The notes: generated by a model from the letters alone, not told the origin. A stretch of 64,000 nucleotides of DNA from Aurifilum marmelostoma (GCA_027559495.1 JAMXSV010000018.1:248001-312000), one strand, 5' to 3'; counted from the stretch's first letter, positions 24,588 through 37,231 are shown. Made by a program: numbers and translations.

Positions 24588-27500
24588 AGTGAGCCCTGTT
24601 GCCTTGGAGTTGGGTCTTCTGTGCAGGACAAGTAGAGCGTGTAGAATATGTGCGTGCGTCTATGGGGGAAGAGGAAAGAAACAAAAAAAATACAGGTGCA
24701 CACCGTCCTACGACATCGAGCCAGAGGAAATCAAGTTACTATAGTATTGATAAGGAAAAGCTTCGTCCGGACATGCACTCTTACAACACACTTACACACG
24801 AGTCACCACCGATCACCGGCCGGGCCATAGCCGAAACAAGGACACACCAGCGACATGATACCTGACATGCCACCTGGAACAGGGCCATGGGAAGGAGAGC
24901 AAGCATACACACACAGACTCACGCTATACAAGGCAAATACCTGCTCTGGTGGCGGTCTGGTGGGGGTCCCCCTCTCTTGTCACGACAAAGAAAAGGACGT
25001 TGCAAGGTACCCGAGGTACCGTGGTGAGGATGGAACGTTTACACTCAAACACAATCATGACGAATGGACGGTGATTTGATGGAGATGGTGGTGGTGGTGG
25101 TGGTGATGATGATGATGATGATGGATGGATGGATGGATGGGCCGGTTTGGATTGGGCTGTAGGCAAAGAGATCAGCCCCCCCCCTCCCCCCCCCTCCACC
25201 GTGTGAAAGACTAACGGCGGCAACAGTGCGCAGGCCAAGCAGCGGGAGGAGATTGATGGCGTGGGCAGATTAGGCCAGATGCAGCAGCAGCAGCAGCAGC
25301 AGCATGGTTGACGTTGTATCCGGGCATCCGTCAGACCTAGGGCATGTGCCATTAGATTGATCTGATTGCTCGGGTGTGGTGTGTGTCCTACTGCTACTTA
25401 CTAAGTACTACTACTACAGTACCACTCACCAAAAGGCCAGTGCTAGGATGGCAAGGTAATAGAAGGAGGAGAGTGAGGTAGGTGTCCACTATCTCTATGG
25501 ATTCTGCTTGCGTACACCCTCTGTGCTGCTGACTGTAAGTGACCTGACATGCTGCTCCATTCATCTGGTGCCCGTCAAGGCCTGTGTAGTAGGGTTGTCT
25601 TGTTGACTATTGTTGAACACAGTATTACACCTCTTTTGATTCTCCATCATGTCCATTTCTATTTGGTACTGTAATGATCTTTTTCTTTTCTTCCTTTATC
25701 TGATTTTTGTTGATTCTGTTTTCGTCTCTCCCTGCTTCTGAGGGACGTACGGGAGGATTCCAAACAAAGGGTCCAGTTTTATCTTCCCACTGAACTTCAG
25801 AGTAGTAAAGCACTATTACCTGCCCCCTGGATCCGCGTGTCGACGTTGCATTCTATGCCGGCAGACCGTTGGCACATTACTGTCTGTACCTACTACAGTA
25901 CCCTAATTAACCTTACCCCTCTCACACCCGCCCCCCCCCCCCCACCCCCTCTCTTCCCATGCAATCAAGCAGTAAGTACTCGGGCCCCCAAAATCATCCC
26001 AAAAGCCTCGTTCATATCTCTCTCTCTCTCTCGTCAAGCCATGTGAGCTGAACAGATCTAATCCTTTTGGAATCATTCGCCACACCTGACACCTATAGTC
26101 AAGTCACCTGTGTTGATATTATTTCCACAATTTGTCCCTCCTCTTGCCGCGGAATTATCGGACACGATATGCATGTCAGCAGACCGGATGCTGCTCTACA
26201 GAGACCCCCCGTTCCAGAACAGTCTCCCTCCAGAGCAGCGATGGACGATCCATCCGCCATGGGATGGGATTGGTATCAAGGCGCAACGTTACCTCACCTT
26301 GTTTCGAGAGGCGTGCGTGGGCTGTACTGTAGTACTTACCACCACGCCCACCTTTTTCTTTTTTCTTTTTTCTCTTTTTCTTGCCAGTGGAAGCACTCAC
26401 ATCAGGGCGGGCCGGCATGTTCCTGACCTACTACTGGCCCCCGTCCGACCCCTCTTTTCAGATTGATTGATTGATTGATTGATTAGCTGCCTTGCTTAAT
26501 CGTCGTACCTTGCCGTGTTCCCATCCTCATGGTGGTGTCCCATCTTGCGGCTATTAGCGCTCCACCTGCGGCAGACTTTCCCTCCATTTGAATTTTCCTT
26601 CTTCCCCTCTCCTGCTGCTACTGCTACTGCTACATACTACTGCTACTACACCACAGTACTACCACCAACCATTACCACCTTGGTTTGGTGCTGGGTGCCC
26701 TCCTCCCTCTCCTCCCTCCCTCCCCCCCCCCCCCACCTCCAAATCTCTTCCCACCTCCACCTGTCTCCTCCTTCTTGTTTGCTTGGGGGTCTGTGTAGGT
26801 GTGTGTGTGTGTGTGTCTGGGTGTGGATATGCTGTGCCTAGTGCATCCCACCTCAAAGTCACCTTTGAGATTGAACGTTCAGCCTGGCCAAGGAAGAGGG
26901 GAAACCGTGTAGGAGACGTCCCTCCTCCCTTTCTGGAAGGCCCAGACAGACAAGATCGTGACACACAAACACATTCGTCCTGTCTCGGCTCCTCCTTTCG
27001 GTTCGTCTATTGCTCCTTTTTTTCTTTTCTTCTTTTCCTTTCGTCCTCGAGCCATCATCTCCTTCCCTGAAATCTCCACCCCACCTAGCTTCTGCCGTTC
27101 GAGAGACTGCACGCGAGATAGAGGGAGAGAGAGTGTGTGTATGTGTGTATGGATCTATTACACCATCCTGCATGGTCCGGGTCTCATCCAGATATTCCCA
27201 CACCACAGAAAAGGGCTCGTAGCATTCTCGGGGGAACACGACGTAGCCACCACTACCACCACATGTGCTAGTTGGTAGTCCCCTTTGCCTGCCGACCATA
27301 CACCCTCTTCCCGACCCATTTTCCTCTTATTTTTTATTTCTTCTTTTTCTTCTCCAAACTATTCGTTCTTCGTTCTTGGATACGACCCTCTTGCTCTCGC
27401 GTGTCTGTCGTGCTTCTCTGACGGGTGCAAAGGGACACCAGTTGCCGCAAGCGCAACTGCAACGGCAGACAGACATATGGGCCCCCCCCCCCCTGGTGAC

Positions 27501-28010
27501 CTCGTAACGTCGCCCACATAAGGTCTCACCTACACACACACTCAAAAGGCACATACCACACACACACGCACGCGCGCGTGTGGTCAAATCCTCCTCCTCC
27601 TTCTTATTCTTCTTCTTCTTCTTCCTCCTCCTACCTTAAACCCAACAGACCGGGCATTGGGCGCAAGAGTCGGGCATTCTCTTCTCTTCCCCCCCCCCCT
27701 CGTCTTCCTCCCTCCTCCCAGTCCTCCTCCTCTTCCTGCACGATTAGCTTGGCATGGCCGGCTGTTGATGCATGGCATAAAAGAAAGGGTGTTCAGTAGA
27801 ATATATCCACACACACACACACACGCCCTCTCCCCTTCTTCTGCCTCATGAATTGTCCGTCTACTCGACGACAGTAGACGCCCTGTATACAAATACCTTA
27901 TTGGGGTCCTCGAAACGATTATATCATTCCTACGTTACTCACACACTCTCTTTCTCCTTTGCCTCCTCGACTTTATTGGAGGCCAGCCGCTCGTTTTTTT
28001 ATATTTTTAT

Positions 28011-28036
28011 TTATATATATATATTTATATATATAC
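28011..28036. repeat. TA-rich tract directly before hxk3
   Basis: An almost pure A/T alternation ending 13 bp before the hxk3 ATG. It may overlap the core promoter or a very short 5' leader; transcript data would be needed to tell. Confidence 0.6.
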
Positions 28037-28049
28037 ACCTTCCACTGCA

Positions 28050-30048
28050 ATGCCAACAACAATCAGGGAGGTCTTCGCTGCGGCGATCAAGTCCCTCATA
28101 CGGGGCAAGTCGTTCCTCGCCGCCCTCTTATCCTTCTGGATCAGTCCAAGCATACTCAAGGCCACCGCCGGGCCCGAGTCGATATCAAATGGTTCCACAA
28201 CAACCACTACTGCCTCCTCCTCCTCAACACCATCACCACCACCAACATCGGCACGGAGCCCCAGTGATTTTCTCTCCGAGGTCGAGGACCTTTTTCTGGG
28301 CCCGATCGAGGGCCCCGCGCTCAAGGACTTCTCGTCCAGGCTGAAGGACCAGTTCCGCGACGGCCTCCTGAACAACCCGGCATGCATGTTGCCGTCCTAC
28401 AACCACCAGCTGCCCAGCCGGTCCGAACACGGCCAGTACCTCGCCCTCGACGTCGGCGGCTCGACGCTGCGTGTCGCCCTGGTGGAGCTCCTGGGCGGAA
28501 AAGCCCCGGGGCACGGCGGCGGCGGCGGCGGCGGCGGCGCGAGCCGGATCGTGAGGCAGGATTCGTTCAGGATCGACCGCGAGGTCAAGAACCTCGAGGG
28601 CATGGCCTTCTTCGACTGGGCGGCGCAGAGGGTCGTGAGCACTGTTTCCGAGGCGCTGGGCGCAGGGAACTCGCCCGAGAACCCGCTGCTCATGGGCCTG
28701 GCCTGGAGTTTCCCCCTCGAGTAAGTTACTCCTCCTCCTCCTCTCACTGCTCCCCGTTGTGTTCTTTTTTTCCAGATTGCCTGGGATAAAATCCCCCCCA
28801 CCCCCCCTTTTTTTTTTCCCCGGTTCAACAAAACCCGTCTCTTCTCTCTCTCCTCACACCTCTGTTCTCTCAGGCAGACCTCCCTCAAGGGCGGAAAGCT
28901 CCAGAGCATGGGCAAGGGCTTCCGTGCCTCCGACGGCCTCCTGGGCCAAGACCTCGGCGGCATCATCCGGTCGGCCTGCCGCCCGCGGGGCCTGGCCGTC
29001 GAGCTCGCCGCCATCGTCAACGACTCGACCGCCGCGCTCCTGTCCGGGGCCTACCTCGACGCCTCGACGCGCTTCAGCCTGATCCTCGGCACGGGCGTCA
29101 ACATCGCCGTGCACCTGCCCGTCGCGGCCGTCGGGCGCGCCAAGTTCGGCGACCGCCCCGCGAGCTGGTTCGACGCGGCCACCCACGTCATCGTCAACAC
29201 GGAGCTGGGCATGTTCGGCGGCGGGATCCTGCCCGCCACGCGCTGGGACGCCGCCCTCAACGCCGCGCACCCCAAGCCCGACTTCCAGCCCCTCGAGCAC
29301 TTTGTCAGCGGCTGCTACCTCGGCGAGATGTGCAGGCTGGTGCTGGCCGAGGCCGTCGCCTCGACAGGTGTGCTGGGCGGTGTCGTGCCGCCGTCGCTGC
29401 TGCTTCCTTACTCCCTCGACACGGAGACCATCTCATTGATAGAAGGGTATTAATCCCCCCCCCCCCCTTTCAAAAAAAAGAAAGAAAAAAAGAAAGAAAA
29501 TCGTCCTCTGGTTCTGTCTTTCCTTTTCTCGAGCTGACTTTGATTGCCTTGCCTCCTTGCACAGAGACAGCTCGCCATCCCTGGATGCCTCCCTCGCCCT
29601 GTTCAAGGCCCGCCATCCGTCCCCCTCGGAACCAACCAAGGCAGACATCCTCTTCATCCGGACACTGGCCGCCTCCATCTCACGCCGCTCCAGCGCCATC
29701 GTCGCCGCATGTCTATTCGCGCTCTGGCAGTTCAAGAACGAAGCCGAGGCACAGTTCGTCGCCAGCAGCACCAGCAGCAGCAGCAGCGACCTCACTACCG
29801 CCGACGCAGAAAAGAAAGAGGAGTTGAGCCTCGACGACCACGTGGTCGCCTACAATGGCTCGGTGATTGAGCACTATCCCCAGTACCTCGACAACTTACA
29901 GTTCTACATTGACTATCTCATCTCCTCGTCCTCCCCCACCACGGGCACGAAGGGGTCTGGCTCCATCAGCCTCGTCGGTGCCAAGGAGAGTTCGTTGCTC
30001 GGTGCAGCGGTTGCTCTGGCCTGTTTGGAGGAGGGCAAGGCCAACTGA
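28050..30048 (+). CDS. hxk3: N-acetylglucosamine kinase, hexokinase family (GlcNAc cluster)
   Basis: Phosphorylates GlcNAc to GlcNAc-6-phosphate with ATP, the first step of the pathway. Exons are 28050-28720, 28874-29446 and 29565-30048 (575 aa), introns 153 and 118 nt, GT-AG. The N-terminal 60 residues include a hydrophobic stretch and a Ser/Thr/Pro linker. Phosphate-binding motif 1 is LALDVGGSTLRVALVEL; the sugar-binding region is LAWSFPLEQTSLKGGKL; the catalytic Asp lies in AAIVNDSTAALLSGAYLD; the adenosine motif is SLVGAKESSLLGAAVALA. A Gly8 run and a Ser/Thr tract are lineage-specific inserts. Hexokinase-fold proteins in a GlcNAc cluster are GlcNAc kinases (Hxk3 in Trichoderma, Nag5/Hxk1 in Candida); the assignment over glucokinase rests largely on this context. 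Convergent with ron1. Confidence 0.9.
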
Positions 30049-30683
30049 CAGGATTGGAAAAATCAGCATGCATGCATATTTTGCGTTGTATAATGGCCAA
30101 AAGTATATATATATACATATATAACCATGTACACATCGGGCCAGCAAGCAGGAGGAAGTGGGCATATAACTCAAGTCGTCACCCCAGCATCGGGAACAGC
30201 ATCGGGACATTCTGAGCACATGTTTGGATCCAAGGGCCTGTCATGTACATGATGTTGTTTTCATCCATTCTCAAGCAGCTAAATAATATCTTTAATTTGC
30301 ATCGCTCGCAGAGAAAGAGAGAGAGAACAAGCAAAACGGCCTGGTCCATTTGTGCTCCGCATAATACTTCTTCTGCCTAAGGAGAGGATATCACAATCGA
30401 TTCCAACAAACAATATTTGCCAAACGTCCCAGTGCCCAGTGTCCCATGCCCCAGCAAAAGATCGAAAAGGAGACATGAAATCCATCCATTCCGCCTTCAG
30501 AAGTAGGTTGAAAATAAAAGCCAAATCGTACACACGACAGGAAACCATGCTGGTGACTGACGCCTTTGTCATATACCCCATCACATCAACGCATGTAATC
30601 TTAAGACTTGACACATGCTCCGAAAGTAAATAAAAATAAAAAAACTTGCGGACCAACCATCAACCGAGAGAGGAGGAAACCCC
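30049..30683. other. Intergenic region between convergent hxk3 and ron1
   Basis: 635 bp with both 3' ends. It contains a TA-rich stretch at 30105-30123. No gene is seen. Confidence 0.6.
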
Positions 30684-32720
30684 TCAGTCCGAAGAAAAAT
30701 ATCGCTTTGTCCTGCTGCGGACCTGCTGTGCTTTGAGATCGGGAGGCACAATGGTGTGATGCACGACATGAGGGCGGTAGATCGCGTCGACTGGAGGCAT
30801 CCTATACCAGAGGCTACAGTCAGCTCGAGTCTTGAGGAAGAAGATATCAACTTGTAAACACTGACCAGTCATCCAGACTGAGGGGGAAATATTCGTAGAG
30901 CTCCTCCTCGTCATCCTCGCTGTTCTTCTGCTGGTTCAGACCAGCAGCCAGGATCTTGGAGAACTGCGGTGAGATGGAATCAGAGTTGGAGCGGTTTGGG
31001 CTGCGCTCGTCCTCCGAGAGGGACAGGTTGATAGGCAAGCTCGAGGGTGGGGCTCCCGAGCGCTGGAAGGAATTGCTTCGTGGTGTGGCAGGGGTGGGCG
31101 TGACACTGCTGAGTTTTGCTGAAATCGATGCGTCTGATGACCATCCTGGCACCGGCGGCCTGTTTGGGTTGGGTGATACTGCTACCGCGACCTTCTTGGA
31201 AGGGTGAGCATTCTGGTGCTCATATGATGATGGCGTAGGGGCCCAGTCGCCTGAATGCTGCTGCTGCTATATTTCGTTTTCAGAGGGTCAGCAAAGTTAT
31301 ATATATATATATATATATATATACGTCGGCGACTCGAGGAACCTGCAGGCGCCTGCATCTCTTCGTACCTGTGCACCACCCCCCAGGGAGTGGTATTTTT
31401 GTATATTCTCCCCCGACTCGGTGCCTTTCTCGGTCTTGGGCACAGGTGTTGCAGCATCCGCCGCGGACCCAGATGCTCGCTTCTCTGTTGTCTTCTTCTC
31501 GCCCGACAGAGGCACATCTTTGCGGCTGTCAAAGTTCCTGGGGCTTCGGCCTCGGACGATGACGGGCCCAGACTGTATCTCGGCGATCTTGGCAAACTGG
31601 CCGTTCTTTAACTTGCTCAGCAGGTTGATCTGCACAACGTAGTGCTGTTGCAGGCCCTTCCTGCGCCCGTTGTTGGCGGTCGCGTGCTTGAACTGGAGCC
31701 TCTTCCAGGAGACGGGGAGTGCGATGCGGTTATGGTCCAGTTCCTGTCCTGCCGACAGATCGAGGGGGATGTTTGACGGCGCAGACGGTGACTTGGCGTC
31801 CTCGCCATTGGATGACTTCCACGGTATCGATATGATCTCCGTAGGCTTCCCCTCGATCGACTCTATGGCAGAGATGGAGGCAGCCAGCTCGAAGACGGGG
31901 AGCTGCTGGCCCTGTTCGTCTATGATGTGGCTGATATGTCGAGGCAGCGTGATCTGGCCGGAGCACTGCCACAGGTTCCTCCGGTAGCACGTCAGCTCCA
32001 GTGGCCTCCCGGTATTCTCTCCTCCAAAGACGTCCTCGGCGACGAAGAACATGCCCAGTAGCTCTGCTGACAGGTTTGCCTCGGCGTAGATCCCAGACCC
32101 GTCGACGATCTGGGCCTTGAGCAGAGGTGTCGAGAAGCCGAGCAGCTTGTTGTCGAGCTCCTGGGCGGGGGACCCCTCGTTGAACGGCTCATTATCGGCG
32201 GGCACGTCGAAGGTAGGGCGGGCTGAATAGGAGAAGGGATCCTCGAAGGTGTTGAAGCTCTCGAAGTCGTATGAGGGGGTGAACGGAAGCGGTGCGAGGC
32301 CATGCACGCCATCACTGCAAGGAGATCAGATGGTCAACACCAAGGGGCCTTCAGACTGTGATACGCCACAGGGAGATCGTCTTGGTCGTCAAGAGAGAGG
32401 AGAGGAGCAGGAGGAGGAGGAGGAGGGCGAGGAGGGCGTGACACAGGGCCAGCGGAAAGGGTTCCTTCACGTGTCCCGCCACGTGCTGTGCTGTATGGTG
32501 TGTTGGGTGTGTCTGTGTGATAAGGGAGGCAAGGCAACATAGGAATACCGCATCATGCTTACAGAAGCGAGTCATCAAAGTTCATTTCTTGGTCGAAGAC
32601 GTCGATAGCCACACCGCCATTGGTCATGTTGTGGGCCATGGGGTTATGGCCGTGCGAAGGAGGTACGGCACCGCTTGGAAGCCCGGATCCGGCTCCGTGA
32701 CCTGAGTTGTAGGTTGCCAT
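30684..32720 (-). CDS. ron1: Ndt80/PhoG-type transcription factor, regulator of GlcNAc catabolism
   Basis: A DNA-binding regulator, nuclear. Exons are 32563-32720, 31369-32314, 30866-31266 and 30684-30801 (540 aa), all GT-AG. The first exon is a Gly/His/Asn-rich tail. Exon 2 holds the Ndt80 (p53-like beta-sandwich) domain, about residues 115-330, recognisable by GFSTPLLKAQIVDGSGIYAE, CYRRNLWQCSGQITLP and GPVIVRGRSPRNFDSRKDVP. The last exon joins as SLDDWMPPVDAIYRPHVVHH, a block typical of Ndt80-like proteins in filamentous fungi. In Trichoderma reesei the Ndt80-like factor RON1, encoded in the GlcNAc cluster, activates these genes; position between hxk3 and ngs1 supports the same role. Exon 3 starts with three CAG triplets directly after a TAG acceptor, so acceptor choice may vary. 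Intron 2 holds a TA repeat. Confidence 0.92.
31298..31323. repeat. (TA)13 microsatellite in ron1 intron 2
   Basis: A perfect repeat inside the 102-nt intron, between the donor at 31368 and the acceptor at 31267. Confidence 0.92.
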
Positions 32721-33998
32721 GGCATTCTCGGCGTGTCGCCATGCGACTCGGAGCCAGCGCCAGAAGGTGGGTGCATGCGGCAGAGGGATCCCGGAGACAA
32801 ATCTGCCGGAGCGTGTTGTTGCTGCGAAGGATCACGGCCGCACTGCGCACTTCATGATCGATGGAGACGACTGGGTATGCAATGCAGGTGGGAACTAGGG
32901 GCCCTTCTCTTCGACCAGGGGCATAATCAGCCGGCTCTCCTTGCTTGGTGCTGGTGCTGGTGCTGGTGCCGGTGCTGGAACCTCGAGGCGCGCGCTGCAG
33001 TTGGTCGCCCAAGGACCTGGGACTACCTCCTCCGCCTCCGCCTCCTCCTGCTTAGGACCTTGGGTCGCTCATTTAAGGTTGCTATCTGCCCTCCGGGGCC
33101 CAGGGGCGGGGGACCCTGGATGCTGGCTGGGTCTTGGCTCTTCAGAGATGCGGGATACCCATTGGTCGGATGGGAAGCCCACCCCACCGGCCGCTCCCCC
33201 CCCCCCAGCCCTGTACCGTAAGTCATAGTCACCTACCACTTGCTGCAGTACCACAGTACCATCCTGCCATAGTGCCGTGGAGCCACAGTAATAGCACCGT
33301 AGCAGATGGGCAGATAAAAGTGACCGGGCCCCCGGACTGTCCAGGGGGGGGGATCCCAGAGATGTGAGAGCCATAGCCGCAAGTAGTATGGGATGGTCTA
33401 GAGTGGTTCTCTAGACTGGCAGACTGCCGCGTCTCCAGTCTCCATCGGTCTCATGGTCAGATTAAATATGAATACAACAATAATATTCTTTTTGGTGAAA
33501 ATGGTGTCTAGGTCGTTACAGGCCTTGTGGCCTGTGAGTTCGAGCCTGATTGCAAGGGCTGGAAACAGCTGGTCTAATTCCTGTCCTTCGATTCCTCGCT
33601 CTCTTGACGCCACAGAGCAGGATCCCCCAATGGCCCAGGCGCTTATCTCTCTCAATCACCCGCTGTTCCTGGTCTCACTGGGGGCGTTCGTCCATGCCAC
33701 AGAGCAGGGATATTAAATTTGCCATAGTGGCCGTTTTCAGGAAGCCTCTGCAGGCCAGGGCTGTGCTGCTTAGCCTCGGACGACTTCAAGCGGCGGGTTA
33801 ATTAGCTGAACAAAAAGTGAACGTGTTTTAAAGTTGCTGTAAGTAGACTTGGGCTACCGCAATGCGACTGGGACAGGCGGAAAAGTCACAATCGTCCGAC
33901 GTTATGTTCTGTGTCGGTGTAGTGTAGTAAAAAGTCAAGACAGGTCGGACCACTAAAAAAGAAAACAAAAAAAAAGAACGTGTAAGCTGACACGTCCA
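32721..33998. other. ron1 promoter and ngs1 3' flank
   Basis: 1.3 kb. It holds a GGTGCT repeat near 32945, a CTC-rich stretch near 33030 and several CAGTACC-type elements near 33240. Open frames do not look coding. Confidence 0.6.
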
Positions 33999-36900
33999 CT
34001 ATGCCTCCTGAGGAGCATCCTGTATGAGCTGGTCGAGACCTACATTTTCCGGCGAGTTTGTGAACTCCTCAAACGACTGGAGCACTTCGAAGCCCATGGC
34101 CAGCAGTGCATCATACAGGTCGTCCGTGACCCAGCTGAGCACGCTCCGAGCCGCCTTGTGCGCTTTATTCTGCCTCACACCCATATAGGCCAATCCTTGC
34201 AGTACCAGTGTAGCATGCGCATTCGGCTCAACAAGAGGCGCAATGATGCCACCGACAAGCTCATTTGGTGTGGCACCCTGTAGACACGGCACCTTGAGCC
34301 GGAATGAACTCCCCGGGGACGATATGATGACGGTCCCAAGGATCTTTCCCGCAGCGTTCTTGGCCCTGACCACTCCACAGGTCTTGGCATCTTGGAGGGC
34401 GAACCTGTACAGCTCCGACACTTCGTCGTGGGAGAGCGAACTGACGTGGTGCAGGACGCTATCGGCGTTCTCCAGCCCGTGGATGAGATCGAAGTTGATT
34501 CCCGCGCGCGTTATGCTCTGCGTCAGACCATCAGGTGCCGTCCAGCTGCTTGCATCCCTGATGACCATGGTCGTCAATGTCCTTGGGAACTGGGTGTCCC
34601 AACCGCTGTTGGTGAACCACGACTTTGCAGAACCGTTCTCATCGACAGGCACACCAAGGAAGACGCACGGGTAAGACGTGCCGAGTTGGAATTTTTGAAC
34701 ACCGTGGTGCTGTTTCAGGTGTCTCAGTGCTCGACGGTGGAGCGAACGTCCGATCGAGATATTCCTCTTGCTCGGCTCGACCAACAGTGCTCCAATAATG
34801 CCCGTTCCGTTGATGTAGTAAGTCGCGCAGAAGCCGTACAGAGCTTTGGTGCTGCTGTTCCTGACGACAAAATGCGACTCCTCGACGTTCGCACTGGATA
34901 CCTCGAACGACGCGGCAGAGGTCAACCTCAAGAAGTCGAGGTTCGGCGCGCTTGCTTTGGAGACGGCTCGGAGGAGGTCGTTAAGACTATCCTTATCTCT
35001 CTGGCTCTCGTAGTTCTCGACGAGCCATTGCTGTCTCGATTTGGAAACCTTCTTGCTCTTCCTCAACGTGCCCGGCAGTGTGCCTCTCGGGGTGAACTCC
35101 CCAAAGAGAGCCCTGATAAGCGCCTGTTCCCGTAACCATCAGTTCATGAGGCGTCTGAAGGAATCTAGAAGTTTGTGAACCTTACCTGCATGGCGGTTTC
35201 TGTAAAGTCAAAAGTACAGATATATGTCCCAATCGACTTGTCGAGGGCGAAATCATAGGGCGAACTGACAGCCACGACGACAAGTGATTTCTTCTGCCCA
35301 CTGGCTCGGAGCATTGAACACATCATGGCCACATGCTTTGTGAAGCCTGACTGATAGAGATTACGGTTCGCATCTGCTGTGACGACGATGATACCTGATG
35401 CTCTGTTGATGAGGTTCTCGTGTACAGGTCTCACTCCGTTCGCGGTGTACGAGGTGTGGAGCAGCTTTCCGTTTCTCTGACGCGCCAGCGACCTGCCGAG
35501 CTCTCTGAACACGCCCTCGCCGCTCATTATGGCGCCCCTGTCTCTGTGAAGCCACTTGTCATGTTCGGTGGATATGGTGCTTCTGGAGTTCTTGGCCTCG
35601 ATGGCTCTTGTTGCGGCGGACGCCGGCAGAGGTTTGACCAGAGGGGTCAGCAGCAGGAGCTCTTCGTCCTGTTCCATGGACTGGGAGAGCGGGAGCAGTC
35701 GGTCCTTGTCTCGCATGACCGTGATGGAGCTCTCGTAGGCCTGTCGAGATAGATTGAGATGGGATGGATGAAGCTGTGAGAGCAGGGACAGCCCAGGCGG
35801 GTTGAGGGCCTCGGCCCAGGAAGTGCACTTGGACTTCATCCGGAGTATGCGTCTGAGCGAAGTCATGATCCTCTCCCTACTAATGATATCATTCTCGATC
35901 CCGAGCTTCAGCCCAGCAATACCCTCGAGTTGAATCTTGGACACGGGTCAGCTGAAGATCACACGACTTCTCACCATGCACAGCCCACGCCAGAAATCAA
36001 GGGCAATACTTACGTTGTAATCCTTGCACAAAAGAATCAGGTCACAGCCAGCCTCTACGGCCATGACTGTGCCTCCTTTGACGCCAATCTCCTGGTACAA
36101 GGCCTCCATCTCGAGACACTCGGAGATGGCAACCCCCCTTGAAGCCCAGCTCGTGCCTCAGCAGGTCATCGACGACCTGGTCAGAAAGACAGGCATGTGA
36201 CACGTTCATGTTGGCAGATGCGATGCCACAGCCGCCCACAAAGACGGCATCCAGCTTCCCGGTCGCGATCGCATTCCTGTATGGCACCAGGGCGCTGAGA
36301 CTAAGCTCCTCCAGAGTCTGTGTGATGATGGGGATGTCCAGACTTGAGCCCCTGAAGTCGAGGTTGCCGTATGTTGGAAAGTGCTTGCCGCAGGTAGAGA
36401 GGCCAGCGTCCTTGTAGCCCTTGATGGCAGCGATGCTGTACTGTGAGACCTCCTGGGGGTCATCACCACTGCTCCTGACGCCGATGGGCTGGAAGCGGGC
36501 GTTTGTGAGGACATCAAGGACTGGACCGATGATGAGGTTGACGCCGACGGCCGAGATCTCCTTGGCAGTAGCCTTGGCTACATTGTATGCCATATCAAGG
36601 CTGCCCGTGGCCGCCAGCCCCATGGCGCTTGGGAACTGGCAGATGTAGTCTTCGTCAAAGAGACTGTTGACACCGCCATTTTCCTGGTCCACGGCTATGA
36701 GCAGGGGGCACCGGTGACCTGCGTTGTGAGCAATGGTCTGCAATTCCTGGACGAGCTTTGCAGTCTCATGAGCGGCTTCAACGGGTTGAATATATCAGCA
36801 TCTCTCCATCCAGGTTGGGAAAAAGAGGACAGCAGAAGCTTTGGTGTGGAACTCTGAATTACACTTCACATTCTTGGCGGTGAGGATGATGGAACCAAGG

Positions 36901-37231
36901 TGATATTCCTCAATGAGGGTACGGATCTGTGGAGTGACCTGAAGTAGTAAACCTTAGTAATTTCTCCCGAGGACGTATTGTGGAGGCGGAGGAGCAGCAG
37001 GTGGAGGGGGGGGGGGGGAGAAGGGGAGGGCTCCTCACTTCAGTGCCATCCCAGCCCATCAGCAACATCTGCCCGATAGCCCTGGAAACCCCAGTCAGTA
37101 CGTGATTAGGCCAATAAAACATTCGACAACTCAAAGTACGAAGAGTGAGTTATTGCGAGGCACAGGCACAAACACACGTACCAATCAAGATCCAGCCATA
37201 GTGGGTCCAGGTCGCCCTCTGGCTTCGCCAT
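33999..37231 (-). CDS. ngs1: GlcNAc sensor: GH3 (NagZ-like) domain fused to GNAT domain (one-base frameshift)
   Basis: Exons are 37182-37231, 37039-37081 (43 nt), 36863-36938, 36014-36775, 35186-35935 and 33999-35123; corrected length 934 aa. The N-terminus reads WAIGQMLLMGWDGTE, and the splice with donor GTAATT gives KNVKSAHETAKLVQELQ. The GH3 part includes ALDQENGG-type sequence (AVDQENGGVNSL) and CGKHFPTYGNLDFRG. In exon 4 the frame shifts at C6 (36133-36138): with one base less LGFKG continues VAISECLEMEALYQEIGV and stays open to the donor. The C-terminal 375 residues are GNAT-like (acetyl-CoA motif near RNISIGRSLHRRAL). Candida Ngs1, a GlcNAc receptor that acetylates histones at GlcNAc-induced promoters, has this domain order. 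Typical GH3 catalytic residues are altered here, fitting a sensor. Divergent from dac1. Confidence 0.9.

Larger units (their letters stand above)
24432..28049. other. Long divergent control region between dam1 and hxk3
   Basis: 3.6 kb with no convincing gene between two co-functional genes read away from each other. It holds GGT/GAT and ATGG repeats (25084-25140), GATT repeats (26461-26485), CTG-type repeats near 25280, several C/G runs of 8-14, long pyrimidine tracts, and three copies of an ACTACAGTA-type short palindrome. Open frames are low-complexity. Confidence 0.6.
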
